This document shows, in pieces, positions 12,159-22,986 of a stretch of 64,000 nt of DNA; positions within the stretch are counted from its first letter, which is position 1; each line of letters starts with the position of its first letter. This stretch comes from Anaspis maculata. Lineage: Eukaryota > Arthropoda > Insecta > Coleoptera > Scraptiidae. The notes beneath the pieces are model-generated. The model was not told the DNA's origin, did no database searches, and saw only the letters and a list, made by a program, of their open reading frames with translations. The position numbers and the translations under genes were made by a program. The stretch is taken from NCBI GenBank assembly GCA_949128115.1, contig OX421963.1, forward strand, positions 83,213,602-83,277,601. The letters run 5' to 3'.

Positions 12159-14222
12159 ATCAGGAATACCAAAACGCGCAAATAAAGACCTCAAGTACCT
12201 AAGAAATAACAAATTTGGTTAGTTGAAATGTATTGATTCTAAAATTTTTGAACGTAAACTTGATGGTATTATTATCACGCGAACACCCCAAAAAAATGCA
12301 AACCTTGTTCCAAATGCAATCCATTTTCACGTGGTAGATGGGGTTCAAAGATTTTCGACTCACTTTTCTGAGGTCAATCATCGAAACAATAATAGTGAAC
12401 TTTCATCAATCTTCAATCGTTTATCGGGTCTTTCGCCGTTTCTTTTGCAACCAATTTGCAATCAATTAGTAGTTCGTCATTAGTGGCGATTCTGTATCAA
12501 ACCCGTTGAAATTTAAAGGCCGTTGAGAAAAACTCAGTCAATCGTAAAGACCAGCGCCTTTTACAATCTTACTGGCTCGTTAAAACGTTACACAATAGAC
12601 CCTATTACATTGTAAAAACAAAATATGTCCGATATCATTTTTATCCAAAGATACTGACAGTGACGGCCATAATCGCGATAAAGCATCTGCATTACAATTT
12701 TCCTTTGATGGAATGTACCTTATGTCGTATTGATACGCTGAGAGAATTATTGCCTATCTCTGCAACCCACTGTAATCCAAAAACGATCGCTAGAGCCTCG
12801 CGGTCAATTGAAGAATGATTTTTTCTGCTTTTGAAAGTGTTCTCGCTGCGTGTCCTATTGGTCGAATACTGTTATCAGGAAAAATGTGACATATTACCGC
12901 CCCGATTCCCTTCCAAATTGCATCACAAAATAATGCAACATGTAATTCCTGATTGAAATGAACAAGGACCTTTTTTGATGCAATTTCTTTTTTATATTCT
13001 CGAATTCATTTTGACATTCCTCATTCCACTTCCATTTGGCATTATTGCACAACAAATTATGCAAATTACGCGGTTCAGAACTCGAATTACTCAAACATTT
13101 TCCATAAAAATTGACTATTTCTAAAAAAAGACTTGAGTTCCGTTTTATTTTCTGGTTCACTCATTTTCAAAATAGCTGCGATTTTTTCATTGGTTGGATG
13201 CAACCCTTCAGCGACGATTGTATGTCCCAGATATTTGATCGATTTTTGCGTGAACTTGCATTAATCTAAATTTATTGTTTATCTAAAACCTCTCTCTTGT
13301 AGTTGAGTTTCTTTTCTCAAGTTACTCAAGATCCTCTTCATTTATTCCTGACGCAGGCAAATCATCCATGAAAACTGTAACTTCATTCATTCCACCAGAA
13401 ATCTCATCCATTACTTTCTGGAAAATACTTGGGCTTGGAGCCAGTCCGTAAGCCAACCTATTGTATTGAAATGATCCCTTGTGTGTGTTTTTAACTACCA
13501 TTTGTTTTGATATTAAAGACATTTATTATCAAACGACTTCTTCCCAACAATTTGGGTTGCTAAACAAAGAATACTTATCGATATTATAACACGACACGTA
13601 ATCTGTGCAAATTAGAATCATGAAATAAGAATCAATGTGGAAATATGAATAGCTTGAGTACTATTTACTTAATAAACAAATAAATGAATGAATAAATGAA
13701 TAAATTATGTCACTGAGTATAAATGATTCCGTAGAATATGACCACCTGCCAGTGAAGCAAAAAGTGTGTTTATATTTGGAATTGGATATTTCGGAACTTT
13801 CACAATTGGATTTACTGTTGTTTTAAAACTCAACAAATTCCTATGTCGCCATTTTTTCAACTACTGCGGTACGATAGAAATGGCCCACTCTACACAAGAA
13901 AACCCAGAAGGGTAACTTGCCGAGATAAAATCAATTAGCGCTCTAGGGGCTCTAGGTCTCCCAGGGAGCATTTTCAACCCATTTTCAATGGAACTATTCT
14001 TCTGGTTTTTGTCCAAAAGAACACGTTAGTGTTACTGCTCTGATTTCTGTACTCGGGATTTGGAAAAAATTTCGGAAAATTTCAGGTAAAGTTTTCTTTG
14101 AAGTAGTTCACCTCGAAAACGGTGCGTCCAGTCAAAATAGTACAGGAGAGCCTTTCTCCGTAAAAAACTTTGATTCTCCAGATTTCCCTATCGAAATTCA
14201 GAAAAAATCATGAACAAAAAAA

Positions 14223-14540
14223 ATGGAGCCTAATTCATCCCTCCTCCTGCCTTTGTTGGACGTCCCTGATGGAATGTGGAAGACCTCTTCACAACATTAC
14301 TTCAGGCTTATAACATCTGGTGGTCAAACCAAATTCTGTCATTTTATCTTGGCAAGTTTTGGAGAAAGCAAAAAACAATTTTCCCTCTTTCAAGGAACTC
14401 TAGCTCCCTTAAGGGGCAATATTCGACCAATCCTTTTTCCAGTACAGCTAGTGCTTTGTTAATGTATGTGGTTGTGTTATTTTGTAAAGTGTAATTTTTG
14501 TTCTGCTGTTGCTAAAATGGGAAATAAATATTAAATCATA
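14223..14540 (+). other. Unassigned segment, possible retroelement 3' tail
   Basis: It contains overlapping ORFs of 79 and 72 codons and ends in GGGAAATAAATATTAAATC, which includes an AATAAA signal. The composition resembles a LINE 3' end, but no diagnostic motif was seen. Confidence 0.2.
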
Positions 14541-14750
14541 TTATATCTCTATTGAAACTTCTGTTCCTATTTTTTGACGTAGAATAAGCTGGTCCAATAT
14601 TGCGTCCAATTTCGGAGCACTGTTCCAGTTCTCCTCGGCTTGGAATTCTTTTATACTTCCAATTGTTGCCACCTTAATTGTACATCTATCACTTGTAGGT
14701 ACTTTCTTTCTCAATCCCATCTTCGTCGCCAACTGTCGGATATACAACAT

Positions 14751-15516
14751 TGTTATTTATTCAACAGAGCGTCATTATGGTAAGGTTGGTATAAATCGGT
14801 AGTTGAAACTCAAAGAACTTCCATTCTAGTTTGCAAAATTTTATACAAAAACGTAGATAACAAAACAATGAGAAGTTATCGACTCCTTCAATATACCACG
14901 AATGCTAAATCTAATCGAACCGTTCAGAGGGTTGATCTCGACACTGTTTCTCTTCGTGTTATAATTTACAATACAATTACATATAGCCAAAGATCGGACA
15001 CATTTTTTATTGCATACAAAAATATAGGCTAAAGTTCAAAAGCATACCCATCATGAGTTTCATGGCTATAAGCACAGCACAGCATAAGTATCAACGTCCA
15101 CAAGCAAAAAATGAATAGGTGAAATCATTGCATGAAAAACTGCTTTTCATCTCTTTACTATTCTAACTAGTTTGAGAGACTCTGACAGGCTTCTGATTAC
15201 ATTAGGCGAAAACTTTTCATCATTTCTGTTTCGTTCAGATTTCGTGATAGATTGCAGACAACATAATGAAGCGGGAAGTATAAAAAAAGATCACATCTCA
15301 GTGAAAAGCAAAAAGCCGAGTTCTCATTCATATTTTCATTAGGTATACATTCTACATCAATTTCTTGAAAAATGCATAATGATAATTGTGTTTCTCATTC
15401 TATATTCATTATGGTTCCAAGCTATATCTAACTGGAACTCCATGAAATCTCATCAAGATAATTATCACCAAATCAATTATTATTGATTATTAATGGTATA
15501 TTATTTTTTGTTGCAG
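14751..15516 (+). other. Probable intron 5' of the knirps-family exon, with splice acceptor
   Basis: AT-rich sequence without ORFs ends in a T-rich tract and TTGCAG at 15511-15516, directly before the coding exon. The acceptor matches the position where knirps-family genes carry an intron inside the first zinc finger (after CEGCK). The preceding exon should encode the start of finger one. I did not find it upstream within the window, so the intron may exceed 15 kb or be full of the elements listed here. Confidence 0.7.
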
Positions 15517-16434
15517 TCATTCTTCGGAAGGACCTACAACAACATCAGCTCGATTTCCGAATGCAAAAACAACGGCGAGTGCGTCATCAACAAAAAGAAC
15601 CGGACCGCTTGCAAAGCATGCCGCCTTCGGAAGTGTCTTCTGGTGGGCATGTCGAAGAGCGGCTCGCGGTACGGCCGCCGGTCCAACTGGTTCAAAATCC
15701 ACTGTCTCCTTCAGGAACAGCAACAGCACCACCACAACAACCACCACGCCGGCGCGGCCAACATGGCGGCGGCGGCGGCAGCCGCCGCCTCCCTGCTGCG
15801 ACCCCATCCGTACCTCTCCCCGCTGTTCAGAGGCACCGGCGGCGCCGCCCCCACGACGGCCCCATCGAACGCGCGCAGTTCCGAATCCGATAGCGGCGCC
15901 TCGTCGGCCGATCCCGAGGACGACGCGCGCAGCGTCGCGCTCAGCTACGCCGCCAAGCCGTCGCCGGCGTCGCCGTCGTCGAGCGTCGACCGCGACTACT
16001 TCGCCTCGCTCAAGAAGTCCTCGCCGGACGCCGAGTGCTTCATCGACAAGCGCGCGGCCAGCCTCATCACGTCCAAGTTCATCGGCGCGGCGCTGGCGTC
16101 GTCGCCGGCCGCGTCGCCCGGGGGAGGCGTCGTGCCGAAATGGCTGCCGCCGCTGCAGGGCGTCGCCGATCCGGCGCTGTGGCGGGACATGTGGTCGCGC
16201 GTGGGGGCGGGGCCGGCGCCCGCGGCCCCGGCGCCCGACCAAATCGAACCGATAGATTTGTCGGTGAAGCCGCCGCAGGGGGCGGCGGGCAGTCCTTCGA
16301 GTTCGGACGCGAGCGACGAACAGGACTTGTGCATCGACGTGGGAGTGGACGAGCCGCTCAAGTCGGCGGTGCCGCTGGACCTGACGTTAGATAGGCAAAG
16401 TACGGACGTTACGCTGAACAGGCACGTGACCTGA
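15517..16434 (+). CDS. kni: knirps-family nuclear receptor, 3' terminal coding exon
   Basis: This exon encodes 305 residues of a zinc-finger transcription factor of the knirps/knirps-like/eagle group, which lack a ligand-binding domain and act as DNA-binding repressors in the nucleus. It opens with [20 protein letters not shown], which completes the first finger helix and gives the second finger with Cx5Cx9Cx2C spacing. The family's knirps box follows ([20 protein letters not shown], about residues 42-61). Downstream are a His/Gln-rich and poly-Ala stretch, Ser/Pro-rich low complexity, then PIDLS (16249-16263) and PLDLT (16372-16386), typical CtBP docking motifs. The exon is far GC-richer than its surroundings. 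The start is set by the splice acceptor. The symbol is provisional: kni, knrl and eg cannot be told apart from this exon. Confidence 0.9.
   Translation, partial: SFFGRTYNNISSISECKNNGECVINKKNRTACKACRLRKCLLVGMSKSGSRYGRRSNWFKIHCLLQEQQQHHHNNHHAGAANMAAAAAAAASLLRPHPYLSPLFRGTGGAAPTTAPSNARSSESDSGASSADPEDDARSVALSYAAKPSPASPSSSVDRDYFASLKKSSPDAECFIDKRAASLITSKFIGAALASSPAASPGGGVVPKWLPPLQGVADPALWRDMWSRVGAGPAPAAPAPDQIEPIDLSVKPPQGAAGSPSSSDASDEQDLCIDVGVDEPLKSAVPLDLTLDRQSTDVTLNRHVT
16249..16386 (+). other. Two CtBP-type docking motifs (PIDLS, PLDLT)
   Basis: PIDLS at 16249-16263 fits the PxDLS consensus for the corepressor CtBP, as in Drosophila knirps (PMDLS). A second, weaker PLDLT lies at 16372-16386, about 40 residues on and close to the stop. 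That both bind CtBP is inference. Confidence 0.7.
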
Positions 16435-17122
16435 AAATATTCCTGAAATGAGACTTGCAGAGTGCAGTCATTATTTTTCGTTTTTGTTGAACTAGGCCCA
16501 TCACAAATCCAGAGTAGGTATGCTCTCAAGGGTGAGTTCATCCACCAAGCCGTCGCTTAAAGCTGAGAGAATAGCGTCTCAAAACTAGGGCATTTGACCA
16601 AGCAATCAGCTTTCCCCGACCGGGCAGCTGCCGGTATTTCTCACATCTCATTTCGTTGTTCAAACTCCAGCATTATACATAATAGAAAATTACACTGGGT
16701 AGTATTGATAAAAATTCAGCAACTGCAAGTCGTTAAAAACAAGAGCAGATGCTAATGCTGATTTTATTATTGATATACTCCGTACTACTCACTATGTAGA
16801 AATACTGAAGTTCAAAGATTTCGAGACATGATTGCAGTATAATGATGAAGCTATATACTGACTGGTAAGAAATCAAGAAAGGTTCGTGTCATTTTGAAAA
16901 AGTGAGTAGGCACATCCTGAAGGATATTGCTCGATAGAAACCGCACCCAGTTTGATTTCTTTTGGTTCTCTACAATTCGCAGATTCTGACAAAATTCGTT
17001 ATGTGATGCGGCTTTGTCTCCATTGGCATTTCCAAAATCGAAAAATAATTTTTTTGGATTTTTGGATTTCGAAAATGCCAGGGGACCGCGAAAGCATCTA
17101 TACTTGACCCCTAGGAGACCTA
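16435..17122 (+). other. Probable 3' UTR and downstream flank of the knirps-family gene
   Basis: No ORF of note. I see no canonical AATAAA between the stop codon and the MITE at 17125. Either a variant signal is used or the transcript reads into the repeat, where AATAAA occurs around 17700. Confidence 0.4.
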
Positions 17123-17124
17123 TA

Positions 17125-18656
17125 CAGGTGTCCCGTTTTTCAACGCTCACTATTGATATCTCGGAAACGGTAAGAGATACAAAGTCGGTTGAATTACAAA
17201 AATTTGCGCAATTTTATGACTATCCCGAATATGTCAAAATATCCAAGATGTCTTTGGTCATTTCTGGAATATTCCAAAAAAACTGGAAAATGCCGAGTTC
17301 GAAAATTTCAAATAATTTCTTTATTTTGACAGCTATCAAATTGAAAATTCATGTTCTGACATTTTTGAGAGTCCTTGATCGACTGACGTCAATAATTTTT
17401 CCTGCGCTCACTAGTTTTTGAGATATGACAGTGAACTTCATTTTTTCTCATGGACACCATATCATTCATCCACCCCATAAAACTCACCTTTTCTTTCTCT
17501 TCACAAAGATATGAAACACTTGTAGCATATTTGTCAAAATAACCTGTAAAAATTGAAAAAACTGTTTTTGAGGCGAAAAAATCGAGTTACCACTTCGGTT
17601 GCCATGCACTTGTGGCATATAAACAATGGCATTTGGTTGCTATGGTCTGTTGATTTTGGAAAAAGTTGAGTTACATTCCGTTTTTGTGTATTTGATAATG
17701 ATAATAAATAACAATAAAACAAATACAGAACCAAGTATAACACAAAAAACCTTAGCAATAGCAATAAACATTCATAATTTACAATTGCTCGAATTGGAGT
17801 CCATTTTGCTCTATGCAGAGTTGTGTGCCTTTTAGACATGTTTTTAACGGCTGCGCTGATATCGTGCGGGTTATTAATTGACTGAAACGCATAATCAACT
17901 CCTTGCTTCCAGCTCTTGGTTATGCTTTGGGATGTTCTGTCATAACCACAAACTCGATCTTTGAGCGTTTCCCGCAAAATGGGACCCCATTTCGAGTAAT
18001 TGTAAATTATAAATGTTTATTGCTATTGCTATGTTTCTTTGTGCTATACTTGGTTCTGTATTTATTTTATTGTTATTTATTATCATCATCAAATACACAA
18101 AAACGGAATATAACTCAACTTTTTCCAAAATCAACAGACCATAGCAACAAAATGCCATTGTTTATATGCCACAAGAGCATGGCAACCGAACCGGTAACTA
18201 GATTTATTCGTCTCAGAAATGGTTTTTCCAATTTTCACAGGTTATTTTGACAAAAATGCTATAAGTGTTTTATATCTTTGTGAAGAGAAAGAAAATATGA
18301 GTTCTATGGGGTAAATAAATGATATGGTGTCCATAAGAAAAAAAAAACTGTCATATCTCAATAACTAGTAAGTGCAGGAAAAAATTATTGACGTCAGTCG
18401 GTCAAGGACCTTGGAAAATGTCAGGATTTCAATTTTCGAATTGATAGCTGTCATAATAAAAAAGTTACTTTAATTCTTGGAATTCGGTATTTTTCAGTTT
18501 TTTTTTAATATTTTGAAAGTGACCAAAAATATCTTCGATATTTTGGCATTTTTGAACCAGCCATAAAATTGCGCAGCTTTTTTGTGATTTGACCGACTTT
18601 GTATCTCTTACCGTTTCCGAGATACCAATAGTGAGCGTTGAAAAACGGGACACCTG
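17125..18656. mobile_element. 1.5-kb palindromic TA-flanked element (CAGGTGTCCCG ends)
   Basis: Both ends read CAGGTGTCCCGTTTTTCAAC inward, as inverted copies flanked by TA (17123-17124 and 18657-18658). The match runs through arms of about 700 bp each, including a GTATCTCTTACCGTTTCCGA stretch near each end. The centre is near 17890. Paired antisense ORFs in the arms encode nothing recognisable. It is a large fold-back MITE. Confidence 0.85.
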
Positions 18657-18686
18657 TATAGATGTCAATGCCTATACTAACTTGTA

Positions 18687-19047
18687 CCGAGCGTTCATAA
18701 ATTAAATGGGTCAAGGGTGCCTATGAGTTTGGAAACATCTGTCGGAACTAGCATCGTTCATTTGATGTCTGTAATTTTTTGGTTATCGTAATTTGTCAAA
18801 CCAGTCGCAGTTTTCGTTTATGGAACATTTTAAATGTGGTTTTCATGGCAGGGCACAAAACCTACATGATCGAGGAGTATTTTTGAACTTGAAGTACTCT
18901 CGTGCACTTATGGCAGATCAGAAATCAATAATATGGGACGTAACTTGTCAAAGTTTGACAAATTTATTACACAAGGATCACGCTAGTTTCGACAGACGTT
19001 TTTGAATCCACAGGCACCCTTGACCCATTTAATTTATGAACTCTCGG
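18687..19047. mobile_element. Fold-back element copy A (CCGAG-GTTCATAAATT ends)
   Basis: The left end CCGAGCGTTCATAAATTAAA and the right end TTTAATTTATGAACTCTCGG are inverted copies. Next to each, an inverted GGGTCAAGGGTGCC block and a GACAGACGTTT-type block continue the arms. It carries no ORF of interest. A shorter relative follows 5 bp downstream. Confidence 0.75.
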
Positions 19048-19052
19048 TAGTA

Positions 19053-19237
19053 CCGAGAGTTCATGAATTGAATGGGTTAAGGGTGCCTGTGAATTCAAAA
19101 ACGTCTGTCGAAGCTAGGTAATCCTTACAACTTTTGTAATAAATTTGTCAAACTTTGACAAGAACGATGCTAGTTCCGACAGACGTTTTCAAACTCACAG
19201 ACACCTTATTAGACCCATTCAATTTATGAACTCTCGG
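19053..19237. mobile_element. Fold-back element copy B, adjacent to copy A
   Basis: It has the same terminal design as 18687-19047 (CCGAGAGTTCATGAATTGAA at left, CTCTCGG at right) but is only 185 bp long. The two copies are separated by TAGTA. It could be an independent insertion into a preferred site or a partial tandem duplication. Confidence 0.7.
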
Positions 19238-19651
19238 AACTTATAACTCTGCTAATACCAAATCAAACCGTTTGATTGGAGATGCCTAACCTGAGCAATG
19301 TCGAAATCAACTCAAGATTGCTGTGATAATAGTTTCTGTGAACATTGGAGGATTTTCATCTTCTAAAGAGGAGCCCTTGGGTGATATATGCAGCTTTAAA
19401 GTGCCATTTACAGAATTCTTACAGGAAAGCTACGTTACTAACGTAAGTGTAGAGGTTATGTAAGCGAAATAACTTTAGCTTGTGGTAAAAGTCGCTTACC
19501 TCCTGGAATTTTGCACATCAGGCATTCAATGCAAGCTTGAATGTGAAGTTTCACATAATTCCTTATTCCTGAAAACCAATACCTTTCCCCAATCTTCGTA
19601 ACAGTTCGATCAACCCCAAAATAATGTACATGCAAATTATGACATTTGATT

Positions 19652-19843
19652 CAGGCGTGTGCTGGACCCTGAAGAGGGCCCAGGCGATTTCATATCAAAA
19701 AGCCCTTTGGGGTAGAAAGTAAGAATTCATACAATTTTCAAAACAAAAATATGTTTGAAGAATAACCCGAAAGGCCCTCAAAGCCTGATGGCTAAGGGCC
19801 TACCAGGAAATGCCCGGCTGCCCGGTGGGCCAGCACGCGCCTG
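19652..19843. mobile_element. 192-bp hAT-like MITE with TTTGATT target duplication
   Basis: The left end CAGGCGTGTGCTGGACC and the reverse complement of the right end, CAGGCGCGTGCTGGCCC, form imperfect TIRs. TTTGATT precedes the left end (19645-19651) and follows the right end (19844-19850), consistent with a 7-8 bp duplication of the hAT type. It interrupts the gypsy remnant. Confidence 0.8.
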
Positions 19844-20963
19844 TTTGATTGTGATACTTTTTCTCACGCTCTTCGGGATAACATCAAGTTTTCTTCGTTT
19901 ACCATTCCCAACTCCCACCCTCCAAACTCGAGATCGATCAAAATCATACCATCAAAATTCTCTGCCTTTCGTTAACGTTTCTGTCATTTTCTTCCTTCTT
20001 GAAAAACTCGATAATTTTTCGTATCTGCGGGTCTCCATACTGAATCATCGTCACAAAGTCATCTTCATCAACCAAATTTAACACATCCAGGTTCTCGTGA
20101 ACTTCGTCCAAAGTGTCGCATGCTTTTTCTACTGGACTCCGTGATAAAGCATGAGCGTGCAATATTTCAACTCCCTTTCGATGTTTCATTTCCAAGTCAT
20201 ATTCCTGTAACAAGTTCAACCATTGTGTCGGCTGCGCCTCCTCCGTTTTTCCTGCGTTCAAAAAGACAATTGATTGGCAATCGGTCACCACGACAAACTT
20301 GATTGCGAGTAACAAGCTTTTCAATCGCTCCATAGCACAAACCACTGCCATGAGCTCCAGGTTTGTCGAGTGATACTTCAGTTCCACTTCCGTCGTTTCT
20401 ATCGACACATAATACATTTGGTGTAGCTTGTCATCATCTGCCTCCTGGAGCAACAGTCCAGCCAATCCCGTATTTGAAGCATCAGTATGTACCTAACTCG
20501 GTTCTTTTTGCTTTCGGGTCGTACAATTTCAGTACCGGTTCTTCACACAACGTTCTCTTCAAAACTCGTCTCTTGCTCATGTTCCCACCTGATAGCACTT
20601 TCTTTCTTCAATAGATCGCTCAAAGGTCTTTCCCGTGTGGCATAATCCTCCACTTAACGCCTGAAATAGCCCGTGAGGATCAAAAACCTTCTGCATGACA
20701 TCATAAGCATTCTTCGAAACATCCAACTCCTTCACAGCTGGAACCTTCTGGGGACTTGGCTTCATACGGTTTTCGTTCATGACATAGCCCAAGAACTCTA
20801 CTTCAGGAAGTCCGAATACACACTTCTTGAGTTTGACCGGCAAGCCTCCATCTTGCAAAGCTTGGAAAACATCTTTTAACTTGAACGTCATCTCCAGCCA
20901 TATAGAAATCCAATGAGCAAGTCATCGACATAGGAAGTACAAACTTGATGTCTCAATGGTCCC

Positions 20964-22641
20964 CACTGAGAGAAAAGTTTCATTTATAGGTAATAAATAC
21001 TTGTTTCGTACCAATTCAATAACAAATACTATAACAAAGTATATGTCACCATATGTCGTTTACATTAAATAATTATTTTAAAATTACTTATTCATTATAA
21101 CCAAGGGGCTTATTATCCCAGTTGTTCATAAGAGTTCATAAGATTCAATAAATATATTATTCTGTATCAAATATCAGTCAAACTTTCCCACAAAATGATT
21201 TATTACATCCAAATTGCACATTTTGTTTGTGATTGAGCCGGTTTAATCACTATAAACAAATACATATTGGCGGACAATCACCTGTTCTTAACCAACAATA
21301 TACTTGTGTTCACTCCACTCTGGCACCATTTATTCCCCAATAATAACTGTGCATTATTCATAAACAATCGCTAAGTCACCCTCAATGAATTTAATCACTA
21401 GAGTATCTTCAGATATTATTATTTATTATTGCCAATGTAATGCGTTGGTGGGGTGAGAGATTTCCACCCGACGCCATTATTCGTGCATGGTGTCATTTGT
21501 GTCGTATCATCCCATGTCATTCATTGTCCAGTATCTCGTTGAAGAAAAGCAAATTTAGTTATACAGGGTGACTCAAAAATGTCGGATCATCTTGAAAGTG
21601 CGTAATGTAGAGGTGTAGTAGAGTGCTGAAAAGTTGTTGAAAAGATTCCAATGTCTTCCAGTTTTAAAGTTGTGGAGGAACAAAAGTTGGTTCTTCGATC
21701 GCTTCTATTCCGTTGTTTCAAAAGATTTTGGTGAACTGTTTATGGAAAAACAATGAGTGCCAGAAATCAACCTCTAAATCTGTGATGAATTTCTCTTTTG
21801 TATAAAGGGTGAGTCATGGATCTTGGAAATTATTATTTTCCAAAAGTGCCTGCAAACAATCCCATATCCTATGTAGAGCACAATAAAACACAATCCAATT
21901 TTATAAAATTCTTTGCTTCTGGTTTCTTATGAAAACTGAATTTTTGTAGTTTAGACTCAACCTGTATATAGAAAACTGAATAGTTTATGACTCAACCTGT
22001 ATAGAAAACAGAAATTCAATACAGATTCAGAGGTTGATTTTTCGAATCCATTATTTCACTATATGTAATGGAGTCTTTGCTAAAATCTTTTGAAACAACG
22101 AAAATAGAAGAAATCGAAAAATCAAATTTTGTACCTCCATAACTTCAAAATTAAAAAGCCTAGAATCTTTAAAACAACTTCCCAGTACTGTACTATACCT
22201 GCATACCATGCACCTTCAAGGTGGTCCGACACTTTGAATCACCCTGTATTTATTAAACAAATTATTAGCTATTGATAATGGATTTATTATGTTTTATGAT
22301 GATCTGGCAGAATCATCTATAGCCAGCAATAATGCATAAAATTACCTATAAAAACTAAATTAGATCATATTATTCATAGCTAATATACTATCGTTACCAC
22401 TCAATAATCGAATTGCTTATTATTATTCACGTTTCTTATTGATAAAACATTATCAAACTGATGTTTTGTAATTATAACCAAATATTAAATAACAGGAAAC
22501 AAGGTATTTCAACGCTATCAAAACAATCCGCTTGGTGGATGCAAATAAATATTTATTAAGCCGTATTTAAATAAGGCATTTGTTAACAATAAACGAGTTT
22601 GTGTTTTCCATAATAAATATTCGAAATCTTTTCTCTCAGTG
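20964..22641. mobile_element. 1.7-kb DNA element with CACTGAGAGAAAAG TIRs inside gypsy RT
   Basis: CACTGAGAGAAAAG at 20964 and its exact complement ending at 22641 bound an AT-rich, ORF-less segment that separates two parts of the gypsy RT (up to FGLVNY on one side, SYVDD on the other). CACTG ends occur in Chapaev/CACTA-type elements, but no TSD is evident and the superfamily stays open. It hosts the TA-flanked MITE at 21564-22246. Confidence 0.65.
21564..22246. mobile_element. TA-flanked palindromic MITE (CAGGGTGA ends)
   Basis: The left end CAGGGTGACTCAAAAATGTC and the right end GACACTTTGAATCACCCTG are inverted copies. The next block (GGATCATCTTGAAAGTGC at left and its counterpart at right) continues the arms. 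TA flanks at 21562-21563 and 22247-22248. It is the innermost of three nested layers here. Confidence 0.85.
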
Positions 22642-22986
22642 CAGAATAGATTGTATCAGCCTACAAAATTTATAACTATGATAATTTACAAGACCAAAAG
22701 TTGTTCTTTCAAACTGTCCTGTTTCATCTGGTGTTATGGAACCAGTTTTCGGTTAACTATCCTCAGATAATGGTAACTGCAAGTACCCATGAGCCAAATC
22801 TAATGTTGTAATCATTTTAAAATCACTCAAACGCTCGCAATGCTCATTCAAAGTGGGTAAGGGATAAGGTCCTTTGGCTTTACCACCAGTTTTCTTCCTT
22901 TCTTCTGGTTTCTTCAGAAACCAGCAACCTGCTTTTGTTGCGTTTTTGGCCTCACGCATGAAATGTCTAAGTCCAAATTTTTCCAC

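Larger units (their letters stand above)
11555..14750 (-). pseudogene. Degenerate Ty3/gypsy element (gag trace, RT, RNase H, integrase)
   Basis: On the minus strand, a Gag-like trace (GSIKEFQAEENWN) lies at about 14600-14650. RT follows at 13322-13522 with FQYNRLAYGLAPSPSIFQ and a VTVFMDDLPASG box. The RT connection is at about 13000-13150 (FLEIVNFYGKCLSN, KWKWNEECQ), then an RNase H trace (RPIGHAARTLSKAEK) near 12800-12870. An integrase N-terminal trace around 12230-12330 is frame-shifted, and the integrase core is at 11600-11740 (PDELISDNG, PPYHPQSNGL). Multiple stops and frameshifts show it is dead. A LINE tail interrupts the integrase. LTRs were not recognised. Confidence 0.7.
19485..22986 (-). 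pseudogene. Ty3/gypsy remnant split by three nested elements
   Basis: On the minus strand, RT motif A region (PYPLPTLNEH, TTLDLAHGYLQLPLSEDS, then ITPDETGQFERTTFGL) lies at 22640-22990. The YVDD box (SYVDDLLIGF) is at about 20900-20935, with LPEVEFLGYVMNENRMKPSP after it. RNase H is at 19944-20465 (YHSTNLELMAVVCAMERL, VVTDCQSIVFLNA, HRKGVEILHAHALSR). The integrase zinc-binding part is at 19490-19640 (RYWF, YVKLHIQACIECLMCK). RT is cut by the CACTG-ended element at 20964-22641, and the RNase H-integrase linker by a short hAT-like MITE. Stops and frameshifts occur in all parts. Confidence 0.75.

Noticed and set aside
15517..16242. 241-codon minus-strand ORF opposite the knirps-family exon
   Set aside because: It is a GC-driven shadow of the real exon; Arg/Gly-rich with no domain.
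17534..18250. Paired ORFs of 115-147 codons in the 17-18 kb region
   Set aside because: They are mirror translations of the two arms of a palindromic MITE; no domain.
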